Positions 6,880-16,995 of a DNA stretch of 64,000 nt are shown one piece after another. This DNA comes from Paenibacillus silvisoli (GTDB lineage: Bacteria; Bacillota; Bacilli; Paenibacillales; Paenibacillaceae). Under the pieces are notes generated by a model. The model was given only the letters and a program-made list of their open reading frames with translations, was not told where the DNA came from and searched no databases. The stretch covers positions 4,074,001 to 4,138,000 of the forward strand of contig NZ_CP133017.1 in NCBI RefSeq assembly GCF_030866765.1, written 5' to 3'. The position numbers were made by a program, and so were the translations under genes. The first letter of the stretch is position 1. Each line of letters starts with the position of its first letter.

Positions 6880-8799
6880 TCATTTCTTAGAGGCAATTTC
6901 ATCTTTCAGCTGCTCCATGAACGCTTCCTTGCTCACCGCGCCGACGTCGCCTTTCCCCCGCTGTCTGACTGCCACAGAACCCGAACTGCGCTCCGCTTCG
7001 CCGAGAACCGCGATATACGGCACCTTCTCCAATTGCGCCTCGCGGATTTTGTAGCCGAGCTTCTCGCCGCGAATGTCGATTTCCGCGCGAATGCCGGATT
7101 GCTCCGCCAATTGCTTGATTTCAAAGGCATAGTCCTGATCCGCCGCCGAAACCGGCACGATCTTCAACTGAACGGGAGCGAGCCATAACGGAAACGCGCC
7201 TGCATAATGCTCCGTCAAAATGCCTGTGAACCGGTCGATCGAGCCGTACACGGCACGGTGAATGACGATCGGGCGATGCTTCTGCCCATCCTCGCCGATA
7301 TAGGACAGGTCGAACTTCTCCGGCATCTGAAAATCAAGCTGAATCGTCGCGCACTGCCAGCTGCGTTTCAACGCATCCTGGATGTGAAAGTCGATCTTCG
7401 GCCCGTAGAACGCCCCGTCGCCTTCGTTCACGCGGTACGCAATGCCGCGATTGTCGAGCACCTGCGCGAGCGAGGCCTCCGCTTGCTCCCACAGCTCCTG
7501 GCTGCCCATGGAATCCTCCGGTCTAGTCGACAGCTCGATCCGGTAAGCGAAGCCGAATACGGCATAGATTTCATCGATCAGCGCAATAATGCGCCCGATC
7601 TCCTCCTCGATCTGGTCCGGACGGACAAACAGATGCGCGTCATCCTGACAAAATGTCCGGACCCTCATCATTCCATTCAGCGCGCCCGAGAATTCGTGAC
7701 GGTGCACTTGCCCGTATTCGGCTAACCGGATCGGAAGCTCGCGGTAAGAATGGAGGCTGTTTTTGTAAATGAGCATATGCCCCGGGCAGTTCATCGGCTT
7801 CAGCGCGAAGTCTGTTTCGTCGACCTTTGTAAAGTACATATCGTCCTTGTAATGATCCCAGTGGCCGGATTGCTCCCACAGCCGCCGGTTCAACATGAAC
7901 GGCGTCCGCACTTCGTCGTAGCCCCGCTCCTGCTGCAGATCGCGCGAGAACTGCTCCAGCGCCGTCCGGATCACCATCCCTTTCGGCAGATAGAAGGGCA
8001 TGCCCGGCGCTTCGTCCGAGAACATGAACAGCCCCAGCTCCTTGCCCAGCTTGCGGTGATCCCGCTTCTTCGCCTCCTCCAGCATATAGAGGTGCTCCTC
8101 CAGCTCGGACTTCTTCGCGAAGGCTGTGCCGTAGATCCGCTGCAGCACCGCATTGTCGGCATGTCCCCGCCAATACGCGCCGGCTACGGACAGCAGCTTG
8201 AACGACTTGATCCTTCCGGTTGAAGGCAGATGCGGCCCTCGGCACAGATCGGAAAACTCGCCTTGGTCGTAAATCGAAATTTCAGCATCATCCGGTAAAT
8301 CATGAATGAGCTCTACCTTCAACGACTCGCCAAGCCCGCCGAAAATCGCGAGCGCTTCTTCTCGGGGCACGACTCTGCGCACGATCGGGAAATTTTGCTG
8401 CGCGATCCGCTCCATTTCTTTCTCGATCGCTTGCAGATCGGCCGGCGTGAGCGGACGTTCAATCGCGATATCGTAATAGAAACCGTCCTCGATGACCGGA
8501 CCGACCCCGAGCTGCACCGCCTCGCCGCCATAAAGCCGCTTCACGGCCTGCGCCATCAGATGCGCCGTGCTGTGCCTGAGTATGCGCAGTCCCGCGCCGC
8601 TGTCTTGCGTCACGATTTCCAGCTCGCAATCCGCCTCCAGACGGAAGCTCAAGTCGACCTCTCTTTCCCCTACTTTGCCGGCCACCGCTTGCTTGCCCAG
8701 CGACAAGCTGATGGCATTCGCCACATCCCCTACCGAGGCGCCTGCTTCGCAGCCTCTTACGCTGCCATCCGGCAGCTTTACTCGAATCCCATTTTCCAC
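6880..8799 (-). CDS. thrS: Threonine-tRNA ligase
   Basis: This enzyme charges tRNA-Thr with threonine. Domains in order: TGS (residues 1-60, IRVKLPDGSVRGCEAGASVG), the editing domain with the HSTAHLMAQA motif and a later SDLCRGPHLPSTG, the class II catalytic core with motif 2 and the zinc-binding segment MNCPGHMLIY, FCQDDAHLF, and the C-terminal anticodon-binding domain (PVQLKIVPVSAADQDY). The length of 639 aa is standard. The start is GTG 8799, because GGAGGA lies 7 bases upstream; the frame stays open back to 8880 but that part is the T-box terminator and antiterminator. Regulation is by the T-box leader immediately upstream. Confidence 0.97.
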   Translation of the reverse strand: MENGIRVKLPDGSVRGCEAGASVGDVANAISLSLGKQAVAGKVGEREVDLSFRLEADCELEIVTQDSGAGLRILRHSTAHLMAQAVKRLYGGEAVQLGVGPVIEDGFYYDIAIERPLTPADLQAIEKEMERIAQQNFPIVRRVVPREEALAIFGGLGESLKVELIHDLPDDAEISIYDQGEFSDLCRGPHLPSTGRIKSFKLLSVAGAYWRGHADNAVLQRIYGTAFAKKSELEEHLYMLEEAKKRDHRKLGKELGLFMFSDEAPGMPFYLPKGMVIRTALEQFSRDLQQERGYDEVRTPFMLNRRLWEQSGHWDHYKDDMYFTKVDETDFALKPMNCPGHMLIYKNSLHSYRELPIRLAEYGQVHRHEFSGALNGMMRVRTFCQDDAHLFVRPDQIEEEIGRIIALIDEIYAVFGFAYRIELSTRPEDSMGSQELWEQAEASLAQVLDNRGIAYRVNEGDGAFYGPKIDFHIQDALKRSWQCATIQLDFQMPEKFDLSYIGEDGQKHRPIVIHRAVYGSIDRFTGILTEHYAGAFPLWLAPVQLKIVPVSAADQDYAFEIKQLAEQSGIRAEIDIRGEKLGYKIREAQLEKVPYIAVLGEAERSSGSVAVRQRGKGDVGAVSKEAFMEQLKDEIASKK

Positions 8800-8829
8800 G
8801 AGTACTCCTCCAATCGTTAAATTGAACGC

Positions 8830-9112
8830 AAAAAAACGCACAAGTCCAAAGGGACGAGTGCGTTCAGCTCGTGGTTCCACCCTAATTCGACCCAGCCGAT
8901 CGCGATCGGCGCGGGGTCCTTCTTAGCATCCGTTAACGGGGATGAGTCGGTGCCATTTACAACCGCGACAGGGAATCGACGGGTTCAATGTGACGGCTGC
9001 AAAGGGGTAACTCCACATCGCAGAACAGAAGGAGCTTGCAGCAATCGCTCCTCTCTCTGTGCAGTCTGCCTACGGGAATCATGTCTTTGGTCTTCGCCTG
9101 CTATTAGATTTG
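8830..9112 (-). ncRNA. T-box leader (tRNA-Thr sensing riboswitch) of thrS
   Basis: Read leftward, the leader has an AGAGAGAGGAGC segment and a stem I region with an ACC Thr codon in GAGTTACCCC (candidate specifier), then the conserved T-box AGGGTGGAACCACG at 8870-8883, and then an intrinsic terminator (arms 8836-8847 and 8852-8863, loop CTTT) with a T7 run ending near 8830. Uncharged tRNA-Thr should pair with the T-box and stabilise the antiterminator, turning on thrS. The exact 5' end is inferred from the promoter position. Confidence 0.9.
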
Positions 9113-9118
9113 AACCAT

Positions 9119-9148
9119 ATTATAGGGAGCGAGAAGCATGGCTGTCAA
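9119..9148 (-). promoter_or_regulatory. Sigma-A promoter of the thrS T-box transcript
   Basis: On the minus strand TTGACA (9143-9148) and TATAAT (9119-9124) are both perfect, separated by 18 bases. Transcription would start near 9112, at the head of the T-box leader. Confidence 0.88.
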
Positions 9149-9200
9149 GAGCTATTTATCTAATTTTCTGATAATTTAAAAAGAACTCCAGCGTAACAAA

Positions 9201-9231
9201 GAAGCTGAAGAGGTGATTCCTCTCCAGCTTC
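9201..9231 (-). terminator. Terminator at the end of the glycogen operon
   Basis: Arms 9201-9213 and 9219-9231 (one mismatch) form a 13-bp stem 8 bases past the GH15 stop at 9240, followed by TTTGTT in the leftward sense. Confidence 0.7.
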
Positions 9232-9239
9232 CCTGCCGC

Positions 9240-11207
9240 CTACTCTTTCGCGGACAGCTCCTTATATTTCTCCGCATACCGCGTAACCGTCTGCACGTAC
9301 GTTGCATGCGACCACGTAAGCGGCGCAACCGAAAGCGGATCGCCGTTAAGCGGGTGCAGCTGCTCCGGCAGCACGCCGCTCGACAGCGCATGCTCGACGA
9401 CCCAATTGATCGTCTCGCGCGGCCGGCTCAGATCGCTCAAGCACTTCGCGGACTCGATTTCGTAGTTGGCGATCCACAGCGTACAGATGATCCACGGATT
9501 GCCCGGTACGTTCTCGATATCGCCGGACTGCTGGAAGTAGTAGTCGTTCGTGTAGCGCGCAACGCCGCCGACATGGGTCCGAATCGTCAGCCCCTCCCGA
9601 ATCGCGTTCATCGTTCTGATAACGCGCTCGTCATCGACCGGCAGTACGCCGAACTCCCAGATGCCGAACAAGCTGCTCTCCAGCGTCATATCCTTCACCC
9701 AGCCGTTATCCTTCTGGATGAGCCCGCGCGCGAACCGGCCGGATTCCTCATCCCACAGATGGGTGAGCATGGCGTGCTTGATCGACTGTGCCGTATTGCG
9801 GAAATGATCGCTGCGCTCATAGTCGCCGAACAGCTCCGTGAAGAACGCCGCCGCCATCAAGCCGCCGTATACGGAAGCGACCGTATACGTCCAAATGCCG
9901 TAGCGCTCCTCCCAAAGATCGTAGCTCGGCTTCGGAAGTCCTAAGCTATGCTCCATATACTGGCTCATGAACTTCGCGCCTTTGCGGATGAGGTTGTTAT
10001 AGAGCGATTGAGGCAGCTCAATGACTTGGTGGCGCGTGTAGTCCTTCCAGAGCGCGAACAGCACGAGCGCCGTTTCGTCCTCCTGAATCGGCAGGCGCCG
10101 GTTCCCCTGTACGATGTAGGGGTGCCAGCTCGAGCCGACCGTTCCGTCGGGATTGTATTTGTGGAACAAATACCCGTCGGGCGACAGCGTCTGCGCGCAG
10201 AACTGGAAGAACGGCGCGATGACGCTCTGGAAGCCCGCCGCCGACATCGCATCGGCGATCAGCGCGCCGTCGCGCGGCCACATGTAGCTGTAATGGTCGC
10301 GGTTGTACTGCAAAATATCGGTGTCGTTCGCGGCAATGATCGCGCCCCGCTCGTCGGTTTGCGTCCGCACGAGCAGCAGGCTTAACCGGAACATGTTGGC
10401 GGCTTCGTCCGACAGATCGCCTAAGTCGCTCTCCGCCCGATGCAGCCAGTGCTTCCAGTAAATGACGATCCGGCTTAGCAGCTTCTCCGGATGGCTGTCC
10501 TGGACATACTGGTTCAGTCCCTTGACTTCCTCCAGATTTTTGCCGATCGTCATCCAGTAATAAACCGTCTTCTCGCCGCCCGCCGGCACGACCGTACGGA
10601 AGCTGATCGTACTGTCGACGGAGCCCTGCGCGATCGAATTGCCCATCAGCGTGCCGTCCTCCGCATCGCGCCACGTGCCTTCAGCGGAGCCGAAACGCTT
10701 GATGCCCGTCGAATACTGCATCATCCCGCCTTCATCCGAGAAGCCGTTAAACATGAAGTAGGAGGAGCGCTTGTAGTGAAACAGCGTATGATTATCCGGA
10801 TAATACGCTGCCGTGTCTCCGACCTCCGAGCCGTCGATCATCAGATCGTGATGGAAGAATAGCCGGAACTCGCGCGGATCCGAGCCCAAATTGCGCACGA
10901 CAACCCGCTTAATGTAAATGCATTCACGCTGGTGGATCCCGTCGTTCATATGAAGCTCGACCGCAAGCCGCTCATTGCGGGCGACGACATTGGTTACGAG
11001 CGAGTCTTCGACGTACGACAGCTCGAACTGCCACTCCGGATCCTCCAGCCATGAGAACTGCCCTCCCGCCCACAACCCAAACCGGCAGTATTGACCGCCG
11101 ACATGGTTGAGCTGCCCGACAAACGGATAATAGATATCCCGAATATAATTGTTATGATCTAAGTTGATGAGGATTTTTCCATTGCCGATTACGAGGTGAC
11201 GGGCCAT
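9240..11207 (-). CDS. GH15 glucoamylase-type glycoside hydrolase
   Basis: The 655-aa protein has the two-part layout of bacterial GH15 enzymes: an N-terminal beta-sandwich (residues 1-260, starting HLVIGNGKILINLDHNNYIR) and an (alpha/alpha)6 barrel. Diagnostic segments are YMWPRDGAL (residues 308-315, substrate binding), DLWEERYGIWTYT (general acid Glu at 433/434) and LPEQLHPLNG (general base Glu at 615). These enzymes release glucose from alpha-glucans or related oligosaccharides. There is no signal peptide, so it acts in the cytoplasm, presumably on glycogen. It is last in the glg operon, overlapping the end of glgA by 19 bases, so it likely provides the degradative step; no glgP or glgX is in the window. 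The exact substrate is inferred. Confidence 0.9.
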   Translation of the reverse strand: MARHLVIGNGKILINLDHNNYIRDIYYPFVGQLNHVGGQYCRFGLWAGGQFSWLEDPEWQFELSYVEDSLVTNVVARNERLAVELHMNDGIHQRECIYIKRVVVRNLGSDPREFRLFFHHDLMIDGSEVGDTAAYYPDNHTLFHYKRSSYFMFNGFSDEGGMMQYSTGIKRFGSAEGTWRDAEDGTLMGNSIAQGSVDSTISFRTVVPAGGEKTVYYWMTIGKNLEEVKGLNQYVQDSHPEKLLSRIVIYWKHWLHRAESDLGDLSDEAANMFRLSLLLVRTQTDERGAIIAANDTDILQYNRDHYSYMWPRDGALIADAMSAAGFQSVIAPFFQFCAQTLSPDGYLFHKYNPDGTVGSSWHPYIVQGNRRLPIQEDETALVLFALWKDYTRHQVIELPQSLYNNLIRKGAKFMSQYMEHSLGLPKPSYDLWEERYGIWTYTVASVYGGLMAAAFFTELFGDYERSDHFRNTAQSIKHAMLTHLWDEESGRFARGLIQKDNGWVKDMTLESSLFGIWEFGVLPVDDERVIRTMNAIREGLTIRTHVGGVARYTNDYYFQQSGDIENVPGNPWIICTLWIANYEIESAKCLSDLSRPRETINWVVEHALSSGVLPEQLHPLNGDPLSVAPLTWSHATYVQTVTRYAEKYKELSAKE

Positions 11208-12655
11208 TGATGATTCTCCTTTCGTTTAGGCGCAATCGCATTGTACAGCGATAAATAGGCTTTCGCCGAACTCTTCCAGCTTATGTCGTCCTTGCTGCCA
11301 TTTGACACAATTTTCTGCCATACCTCCTCGTCTCTATAAAATTGCAGAGCGCGTTGGATCGTATGGAGCATATCGTGGGCATTGTAGTTCAAGAAAGTGA
11401 ACCCGTTGCCATCTCCCGTAAACTCGTTATATGCAGTTACCGTGTCCTTTAAACCACCCGTCTCGCGAACGATCGGCACCGAACGGTAACGGAGCGCAAG
11501 GAGCTGGCTCAGTCCGCACGGCTCGAACTGCGACGGCATGAGGTACATATCGCTGCCTGCGTAAATGCGGCGGGCCAGTCCATCGTTGAATCCGAACCAG
11601 GTCGCCACTTGTCCGGGACGCGTCGCTTCGGCTTGGCGGAACATTTGCTCGAACTGATAGTCGCCCGAGCCCAATACGACGATTTGCACGTCCTCCGCAA
11701 GAATCTCGTCCAGCACCGCAGCGATCAGGTCAAAGCCTTTCTGGTCGACCAGTCTCGAAACGATCCCGATCAGCGGCGTTTGCTCCGATTCCTTCAAGCC
11801 AAGCTCGTTTTGCAGCGCGAGTTTGTTTTTCCGCTTGCGTGCAAGCGAGCCGCGGTACGGAAACGGCACGGCGCTGTCGTTCATCGGATCGAACAGGTCC
11901 GTGTCGATGCCGTTCACGATGCCGACCAGATCGGCGGAACGGTACCGGAGAAGGCCTTCCAGCTTCTCGCCGTACCACTCCGTCTGAATCTCATTCGCAT
12001 ACGTCGGGCTGACGGTCGTAAGCTTGTCCGCATAACGGATGCCGCCCATCATACAGTTGCCCGCCCCGTAGAAATCAATCCCTTCCGAGCCGAACAATTC
12101 ATCTCCGGAGCTGAGCAAATCCTTCAGCAGCTCCCGGCCGAACACGCCTTGATAGCGCAAGTTATGTATCGTGTACACCGATACGATATCGCTGCACGCC
12201 GGATCATGCTTATAGCGCGTTTTGAGCAGGAACGGAATCAGTCCCGTCTGCCAATCGTGGCAGTGGATAATATCAGGTTGGAAATCCATATGATAGAGAG
12301 ATTCCATCACCGCGAAACAGAAGAAAACAAACCGTTCCGCGTCGTCGCCGTACCCGTAAAGCACGCCGCGCTTAAAATAAAACTCGTTATCGATCAAATA
12401 ATAGGCAATGCCGTCAATCTCAGCCTTCAGCAAACCGCAGTACAAAGAACGCCATCCCAGATGCACGTTGAACTCGGCAATTTGCTCAAACTGTTCCGCA
12501 AGCTCGGACGGAATCGCATCGTACTTCGGCAGAATGACGCGGACATCGGCGCCGCCCTTCGTGCTGAGCGCTTTCGGCAGTGCGCCTGCTACGTCGGCTA
12601 AGCCGCCCGTCTTAACGAGCGGCACCGCTTCTGAGGCTGCAAATAATACTTTCAT
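11189..12655 (-). CDS. glgA: Glycogen synthase (ADP-glucose)
   Basis: GT5 glycogen synthase, 488 aa, which adds glucose from ADP-glucose to the growing alpha-1,4-glucan. The N-terminal ADP-glucose-binding motif KTGGLADVAGALPKAL is at residues 15-30; a second Rossmann domain has IGIVSRLVDQKGFDLI and the acceptor-side motif PSQFEPCGLSQL, with the catalytic Glu region typical of GT-B enzymes. The start ATG 12655 is at the expected N-terminus (MKVLFAASEAVPL). It lies 45 bases after glgD and overlaps the GH15 gene. Confidence 0.97.
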   Translation of the reverse strand: MKVLFAASEAVPLVKTGGLADVAGALPKALSTKGGADVRVILPKYDAIPSELAEQFEQIAEFNVHLGWRSLYCGLLKAEIDGIAYYLIDNEFYFKRGVLYGYGDDAERFVFFCFAVMESLYHMDFQPDIIHCHDWQTGLIPFLLKTRYKHDPACSDIVSVYTIHNLRYQGVFGRELLKDLLSSGDELFGSEGIDFYGAGNCMMGGIRYADKLTTVSPTYANEIQTEWYGEKLEGLLRYRSADLVGIVNGIDTDLFDPMNDSAVPFPYRGSLARKRKNKLALQNELGLKESEQTPLIGIVSRLVDQKGFDLIAAVLDEILAEDVQIVVLGSGDYQFEQMFRQAEATRPGQVATWFGFNDGLARRIYAGSDMYLMPSQFEPCGLSQLLALRYRSVPIVRETGGLKDTVTAYNEFTGDGNGFTFLNYNAHDMLHTIQRALQFYRDEEVWQKIVSNGSKDDISWKSSAKAYLSLYNAIAPKRKENHQWPVTS

Positions 12656-12700
12656 GGTATGGTTTCACCTCTCCAATTCTAGCTTCTATCTATTGCTTAT

Positions 12701-13813
12701 TTAGATGACTTTTCTCTTGACCGCGAGGAACGGCGACACTTCGGCGCCGCGCAGCTCGCGGCCGCGCTCTACGGTAACGTCTTTATCCAAAATGACATGG
12801 TCGACGAAGCTGTGCTCCCCAATGATGCCGTTCTGCATAATGATGCTGTTGCGCACGACCGCTCCTTTATGTACGTGCACGCCCCGGAACAAAATGCTGT
12901 TGATGACCGTCCCTTCAATGATGCAGCCGTTGGCGACGAGCGAATTGGACGTCTTCGCTCCTTCGGCGTAACGGGCAGGCGGTTCATCCTTAACCTTCGT
13001 GTAAATCGGGCCCGGTTCGAAGAACAGGCTCTTCCACACCTCGGGACGAAGCAGCTGCATGCTGTTCTTATAATAGCTGTTCAGCGTATTGATAACGCCT
13101 AAGTAGCCTTCGTAAGCATAGCTTTGGATATGAAGCTGATTCACCCGCGACATAATCGCGTGGCGGACCAAATGATCCTGCCCCTGAGCGAGCGACGTAT
13201 CGACTAGCTCCAGCAGCAGCTCCTTGCGCATCAAATACATTTCCATCGAGATCAGGTCGCTTTCGAGCCGGCCGTAGTGGTCCTGCATCGCCGTTACGCG
13301 TCCGCGCTCGTCGATTTGCAGCTTGCGCGCCTTGCCGCCGAACAGCTCCGGCTGCTCCTTGGTCACGACGGTAATGTCCGCGCCGCTCGCCTTATGCGAG
13401 GACAGCATCGCGTCGAAGTCGATATTGCAAATCATATGGCTGCGCGCAATTAAGACATACTCTTGCGTGGAGCGCGTAAAATAGTCTCTGTGCTGATAGA
13501 AATGATAGAGATCGCCGCGGCGCACCTCGTTCACGTCGTCCGTTACCGGCGGCATGATGAACAAGCCGCTTTGGCGGTGCTGCAAATCCCAGTGCTTGCC
13601 CGAGCCTAAATGGTCGATCAGCGAGCGGTATTTCGTTTGCGCGAATACGCCGACCTTCGTAATGCCGGAATTCACCATGCTTGATAGCGTGAAATCGATC
13701 AGCCGAAAACGCGCGCCGAACGGAACGGTTGCCAAGCAGCGGCTTGCGGTCAATGACTCCAATTCATCTGATTCGTGGATTAGATTGATGACGCCTAGTA
13801 TGTTGGAGTTCAT
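12701..13813 (-). CDS. glgD: Glucose-1-phosphate adenylyltransferase, GlgD subunit
   Basis: The 370-aa paralogue of GlgC starts [20 protein letters not shown], lacking the canonical GGxGxRL nucleotide motif but keeping [20 protein letters not shown] and the left-handed beta-helix C-terminus ([20 protein letters not shown]). In Bacillales, GlgD is thought to be a non- or poorly catalytic partner that raises GlgC activity in a heterotetramer. It overlaps glgC by 4 bases (stop of glgC within its start), which implies coupled, stoichiometric synthesis. Confidence 0.95.
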   Translation of the reverse strand: MNSNILGVINLIHESDELESLTASRCLATVPFGARFRLIDFTLSSMVNSGITKVGVFAQTKYRSLIDHLGSGKHWDLQHRQSGLFIMPPVTDDVNEVRRGDLYHFYQHRDYFTRSTQEYVLIARSHMICNIDFDAMLSSHKASGADITVVTKEQPELFGGKARKLQIDERGRVTAMQDHYGRLESDLISMEMYLMRKELLLELVDTSLAQGQDHLVRHAIMSRVNQLHIQSYAYEGYLGVINTLNSYYKNSMQLLRPEVWKSLFFEPGPIYTKVKDEPPARYAEGAKTSNSLVANGCIIEGTVINSILFRGVHVHKGAVVRNSIIMQNGIIGEHSFVDHVILDKDVTVERGRELRGAEVSPFLAVKRKVI

Positions 13814-14976
13814 GGCTGCTCTACCCCCTGGAGCGAATGGTTTGAAGTTACGAGTTCATCACTTCCGATAACGGTGACGGAGCTGTTGTCGGGACTGCCG
13901 ACGACGACGCCGTCGCCGATAATGGCTCCTTCGCCGATAATGGCACGGTAAATGCGGGCGCCCTTGCCGATCTTCACGTTCGGCATAATGATCGATTCCC
14001 GCACCTGGCTGTCGATGCCCGACTGCACGCCGTAGAACAGCACGGAACGATGGACGAGCCCTTCAACGATGCAGCCCTCGGTAATCAGGGAGTCGGCGAT
14101 ATCGGCCGTCGCGGCCGAATAGTGCGCAGGACGGTTCGGGTTAACCGAGTATATCCGCCAATCGCGATCGTTCAGGTCAAGCGCCGGATTTTCCGACAGC
14201 AAATCCATGTTGGCTTCCCACAGGCTTTCGAGCGTGCCGACGTCCTTCCAATAGCCGTTGAACGTATAGGACTGCAGCTTCACGCCGTCCTGCAGCATGG
14301 CCGGGATGACATCCTTGCCGAAATCGTTGCCGGACAGCCGGTTCGCTTCGTCGCGGACCAAATATTGCTGCAATACCGGCCAGGAGAAAATGTAAATCCC
14401 CATCGAGGCCAAATTGCTTGTCGGCACCTTAGGCTTCTCTTCGAACGACGTGATAGCACCGTCATCGTCGACATGCATGATGCCGAAGCGGCTTGCTTCC
14501 TTCCAGCCGACCTCGATGCAGGCGATCGTCACATCGGCGCCGCGTTCCTCGTGCTCCTGCAGCATCAGCTCGTAGTCCATTTTATAGATATGGTCGCCGG
14601 AGATGACGAGCACATAGTCCGGATCGTAGCGGTCGATGAATCCCATATTTTGATAAATGGCATTTGCCGTGCCCTTGTACCACATGCCGCCTTTTTGTTT
14701 CACATACGGTGGTAAAATCGCCATTCCGCCGTCGCGCCGGTCAAGTCCCCAAGGACTGCCGATTCCGAGATACGTGTTCAGGACCAGTGGCTGATATTGC
14801 GTTAATACGCCGATTGTATCGATGCCTGAATGTGCACAGTTGCTTAATGTAAAATCGATAATTCGGTACTTCCCGCCAAAATGGACAGCCGGCTTCGCTA
14901 AATCTTTCGTTAGCACGCCGAGCCTTTTCCCTTCTCCGCCGGCAAGCAGCATGGCCACCATACGTTTTCTGCCCAT
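13810..14976 (-). CDS. glgC: Glucose-1-phosphate adenylyltransferase, catalytic subunit
   Basis: The 388-aa enzyme makes ADP-glucose from glucose 1-phosphate and ATP, the committed step of glycogen synthesis. The nucleotide-binding signature [19 protein letters not shown] is at residues ~12-30, followed by [23 protein letters not shown] (metal-binding Asp), FEEKP and the beta-helix C-terminal domain. Start ATG 14976 with GGAG upstream. It sits 69 bases after glgB and is coupled to glgD. Confidence 0.97.
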   Translation of the reverse strand: MGRKRMVAMLLAGGEGKRLGVLTKDLAKPAVHFGGKYRIIDFTLSNCAHSGIDTIGVLTQYQPLVLNTYLGIGSPWGLDRRDGGMAILPPYVKQKGGMWYKGTANAIYQNMGFIDRYDPDYVLVISGDHIYKMDYELMLQEHEERGADVTIACIEVGWKEASRFGIMHVDDDGAITSFEEKPKVPTSNLASMGIYIFSWPVLQQYLVRDEANRLSGNDFGKDVIPAMLQDGVKLQSYTFNGYWKDVGTLESLWEANMDLLSENPALDLNDRDWRIYSVNPNRPAHYSAATADIADSLITEGCIVEGLVHRSVLFYGVQSGIDSQVRESIIMPNVKIGKGARIYRAIIGEGAIIGDGVVVGSPDNSSVTVIGSDELVTSNHSLQGVEQP

Positions 14977-15045
14977 GACACACTCTCCTTCTTTTTACTG
15001 CAACGGCAAGCTGCAGCAAGATGTAATGTTTACTGTCAATCGGTG

Positions 15046-16995
15046 CTACGTGGTCAAGCGATTTTTGCGGTCAAGCTCACGTTGGGTCTGGGCAAATACC
15101 AGCATTTGAAACGAAAGCGGCGGAAGATCAAGCGATATGCTGTAAGGTCTGCCATGCCAAGGTGTCTGCTTGCTATGTCTAACTTCGGTGACGTCTTGAA
15201 GGACGCCGCCGAAAGCTGCCGCCTCACTATGCAGAGCCGTCCGGTATTCACCAGGCTCCGGAACGCCTATCCGGTAATCCGAGTAGCCGTGGTAAGAGAA
15301 ATTGCAAACGATAACGGAGAATTCATGAGATTCCCGGCCGCGGCGCATGAAGACGATGATGCTTTGCGCGGCATTATGAACATCGATCCATTCGAAGCCG
15401 CCGGGATCGCAATCCCTTTCCCAAAGCGAGGGCTGCTGAAGGTATTGATGATTGAGCGCTTTAACGTAGCGGTGCATGCTGCCGTGCAGCGGGTAATCGA
15501 GAAGTTCCCAGTCCAGATCTTCGGCGTCTTTCCATTCGTCGAACTGGCCCCACTCGCTGCCCATGAAGAGCAGCTTCTTGCCTGGATGCGTCATCCAATA
15601 GCCGTAGAATAGTCTAAGCTGAGCGAATTTTTGCTCGTAGGTGCCTGACATTTTGTTAAGCAGCGATCGTTTGCCATGAACGACCTCGTCGTGCGAAAGC
15701 GGTAGAACGAAATTTTCAGAGAATGCGTAAACGAGTGAAAACGTGATGAGGTTGTGATGATGTCTGCGATCGTTCGGATCGAGCGCCATGTAGCGCAGCA
15801 TATCGTTCATCCAACCCATGTTCCATTTGAAGTTGAAGCCTAGGCCGCCCATGTAGGTAGGAGATGTGACAGCGGGCCAGGCTGAAGAGTCTTCGGCGAT
15901 CATTAAAGCGTTCGGATAGTAGCGGAATACCGTCTCGTTCAACCGTTTGAGGAACTTGAGGGCATCGGTATTTTCCTTGCCGCCGAAGGCGTTGAAGGTG
16001 AATAATTCAGGCGGTTTGTCAAAATGCAGATCGATCATGCTGGCAACGGCGTCGACCCGGAGTCCGTCGATATGGAAGACGTCCATCCAGTAGATCGCGT
16101 TCGAGATGAGAAAGCTCTGAACCTCGGTACAGCCGAAGTCGAACGCGAGCGTGCCCCAAAGCGGCTTATCGGCCCGTTTCCAGTCGTTCCCTTCATAAAT
16201 CGGGGTGCCGTCAAATTGGCGAAGTCCATGATCGTCCTTGCAGAAGTGGCCAGGTACCCAATCCAGGATGACGCCGATGCCGCGCTGGTGGCAGCGGTCG
16301 ACAAGGTGCATGAGCTGCTTCGGGGTGCCGTACCGGCTTGTAGGCGAGTAATACCCTGTAGCCTGATAACCCCAGGATTGGTCGAGCGGGTGCTCGGTTA
16401 ACGGGAGAAGCTCGATATGGGTATAGCCCATTTCCACGACGTAATCCACCAATGCGCCGGCCATTTCCTCGTACGTCCAAAACTGCTCCTTGCCCCAGTA
16501 GCGCCAGGAACCGAGATGAACCTCGTAGGTCAGCATTGCTTCGCGATATGGGCTGTCTTCTAGCTTACGCTGTTGCCAGTCTCCATCATTCCAGTTAAAA
16601 TCGAAACCTTCTGTGACAACCGAAGCCGTGCTTGGCCTAAGCTCCGATTGAAAGGCGAACGGATCCGCCTTGAGCAGACGGCTGCCGTCTTTCGCCAAAA
16701 TCTCGTACTTGTAAATCGTACCCGGAGCTAGTTTCGGTATAAATAGACTCCAAACGCCGGTTTCCCCGAGCAATTCCATCGCGTGCTGCTCGCCGTCCCA
16801 ATCATTGAAAGAGCCGACAACCGCCACCCGCTCCGCATTCGGCGCCCAAACGGTGAAACGCACGCCTTTTCTACGTCCGACTTTTGTCTGGTGCGCACCA
16901 AAAGTACGGTAACTCTGGAACAGATTCCCTTGGTTAAACAAGTACAAATCGCGCTGAATGGGGTCGATTACAGCCGCTTTAGCCATCTCTGGCAT
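15046..16995 (-). CDS. glgB: 1,4-alpha-glucan branching enzyme
   Basis: The 649-aa GH13 enzyme creates alpha-1,6 branches in glycogen. An N-terminal CBM48 domain (GVRFTVWAPNAERVAVVGSF, residues 44-63) precedes the catalytic barrel. Catalytic residues can be placed: nucleophile Asp315 in DGLRVDAV, acid/base Glu368 in MIAEDSS, and the stabilising Asp436 in LSHDEVVHGK. It is the first gene of the operon. A GAGGAGG sits only 3 bases before ATG 16995 and 12 bases before a second in-frame ATG (codon 4), so the exact start is uncertain by three residues. A short basic C-terminal tail ends just before glgC. Confidence 0.96.
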   Translation of the reverse strand: MPEMAKAAVIDPIQRDLYLFNQGNLFQSYRTFGAHQTKVGRRKGVRFTVWAPNAERVAVVGSFNDWDGEQHAMELLGETGVWSLFIPKLAPGTIYKYEILAKDGSRLLKADPFAFQSELRPSTASVVTEGFDFNWNDGDWQQRKLEDSPYREAMLTYEVHLGSWRYWGKEQFWTYEEMAGALVDYVVEMGYTHIELLPLTEHPLDQSWGYQATGYYSPTSRYGTPKQLMHLVDRCHQRGIGVILDWVPGHFCKDDHGLRQFDGTPIYEGNDWKRADKPLWGTLAFDFGCTEVQSFLISNAIYWMDVFHIDGLRVDAVASMIDLHFDKPPELFTFNAFGGKENTDALKFLKRLNETVFRYYPNALMIAEDSSAWPAVTSPTYMGGLGFNFKWNMGWMNDMLRYMALDPNDRRHHHNLITFSLVYAFSENFVLPLSHDEVVHGKRSLLNKMSGTYEQKFAQLRLFYGYWMTHPGKKLLFMGSEWGQFDEWKDAEDLDWELLDYPLHGSMHRYVKALNHQYLQQPSLWERDCDPGGFEWIDVHNAAQSIIVFMRRGRESHEFSVIVCNFSYHGYSDYRIGVPEPGEYRTALHSEAAAFGGVLQDVTEVRHSKQTPWHGRPYSISLDLPPLSFQMLVFAQTQRELDRKNRLTT

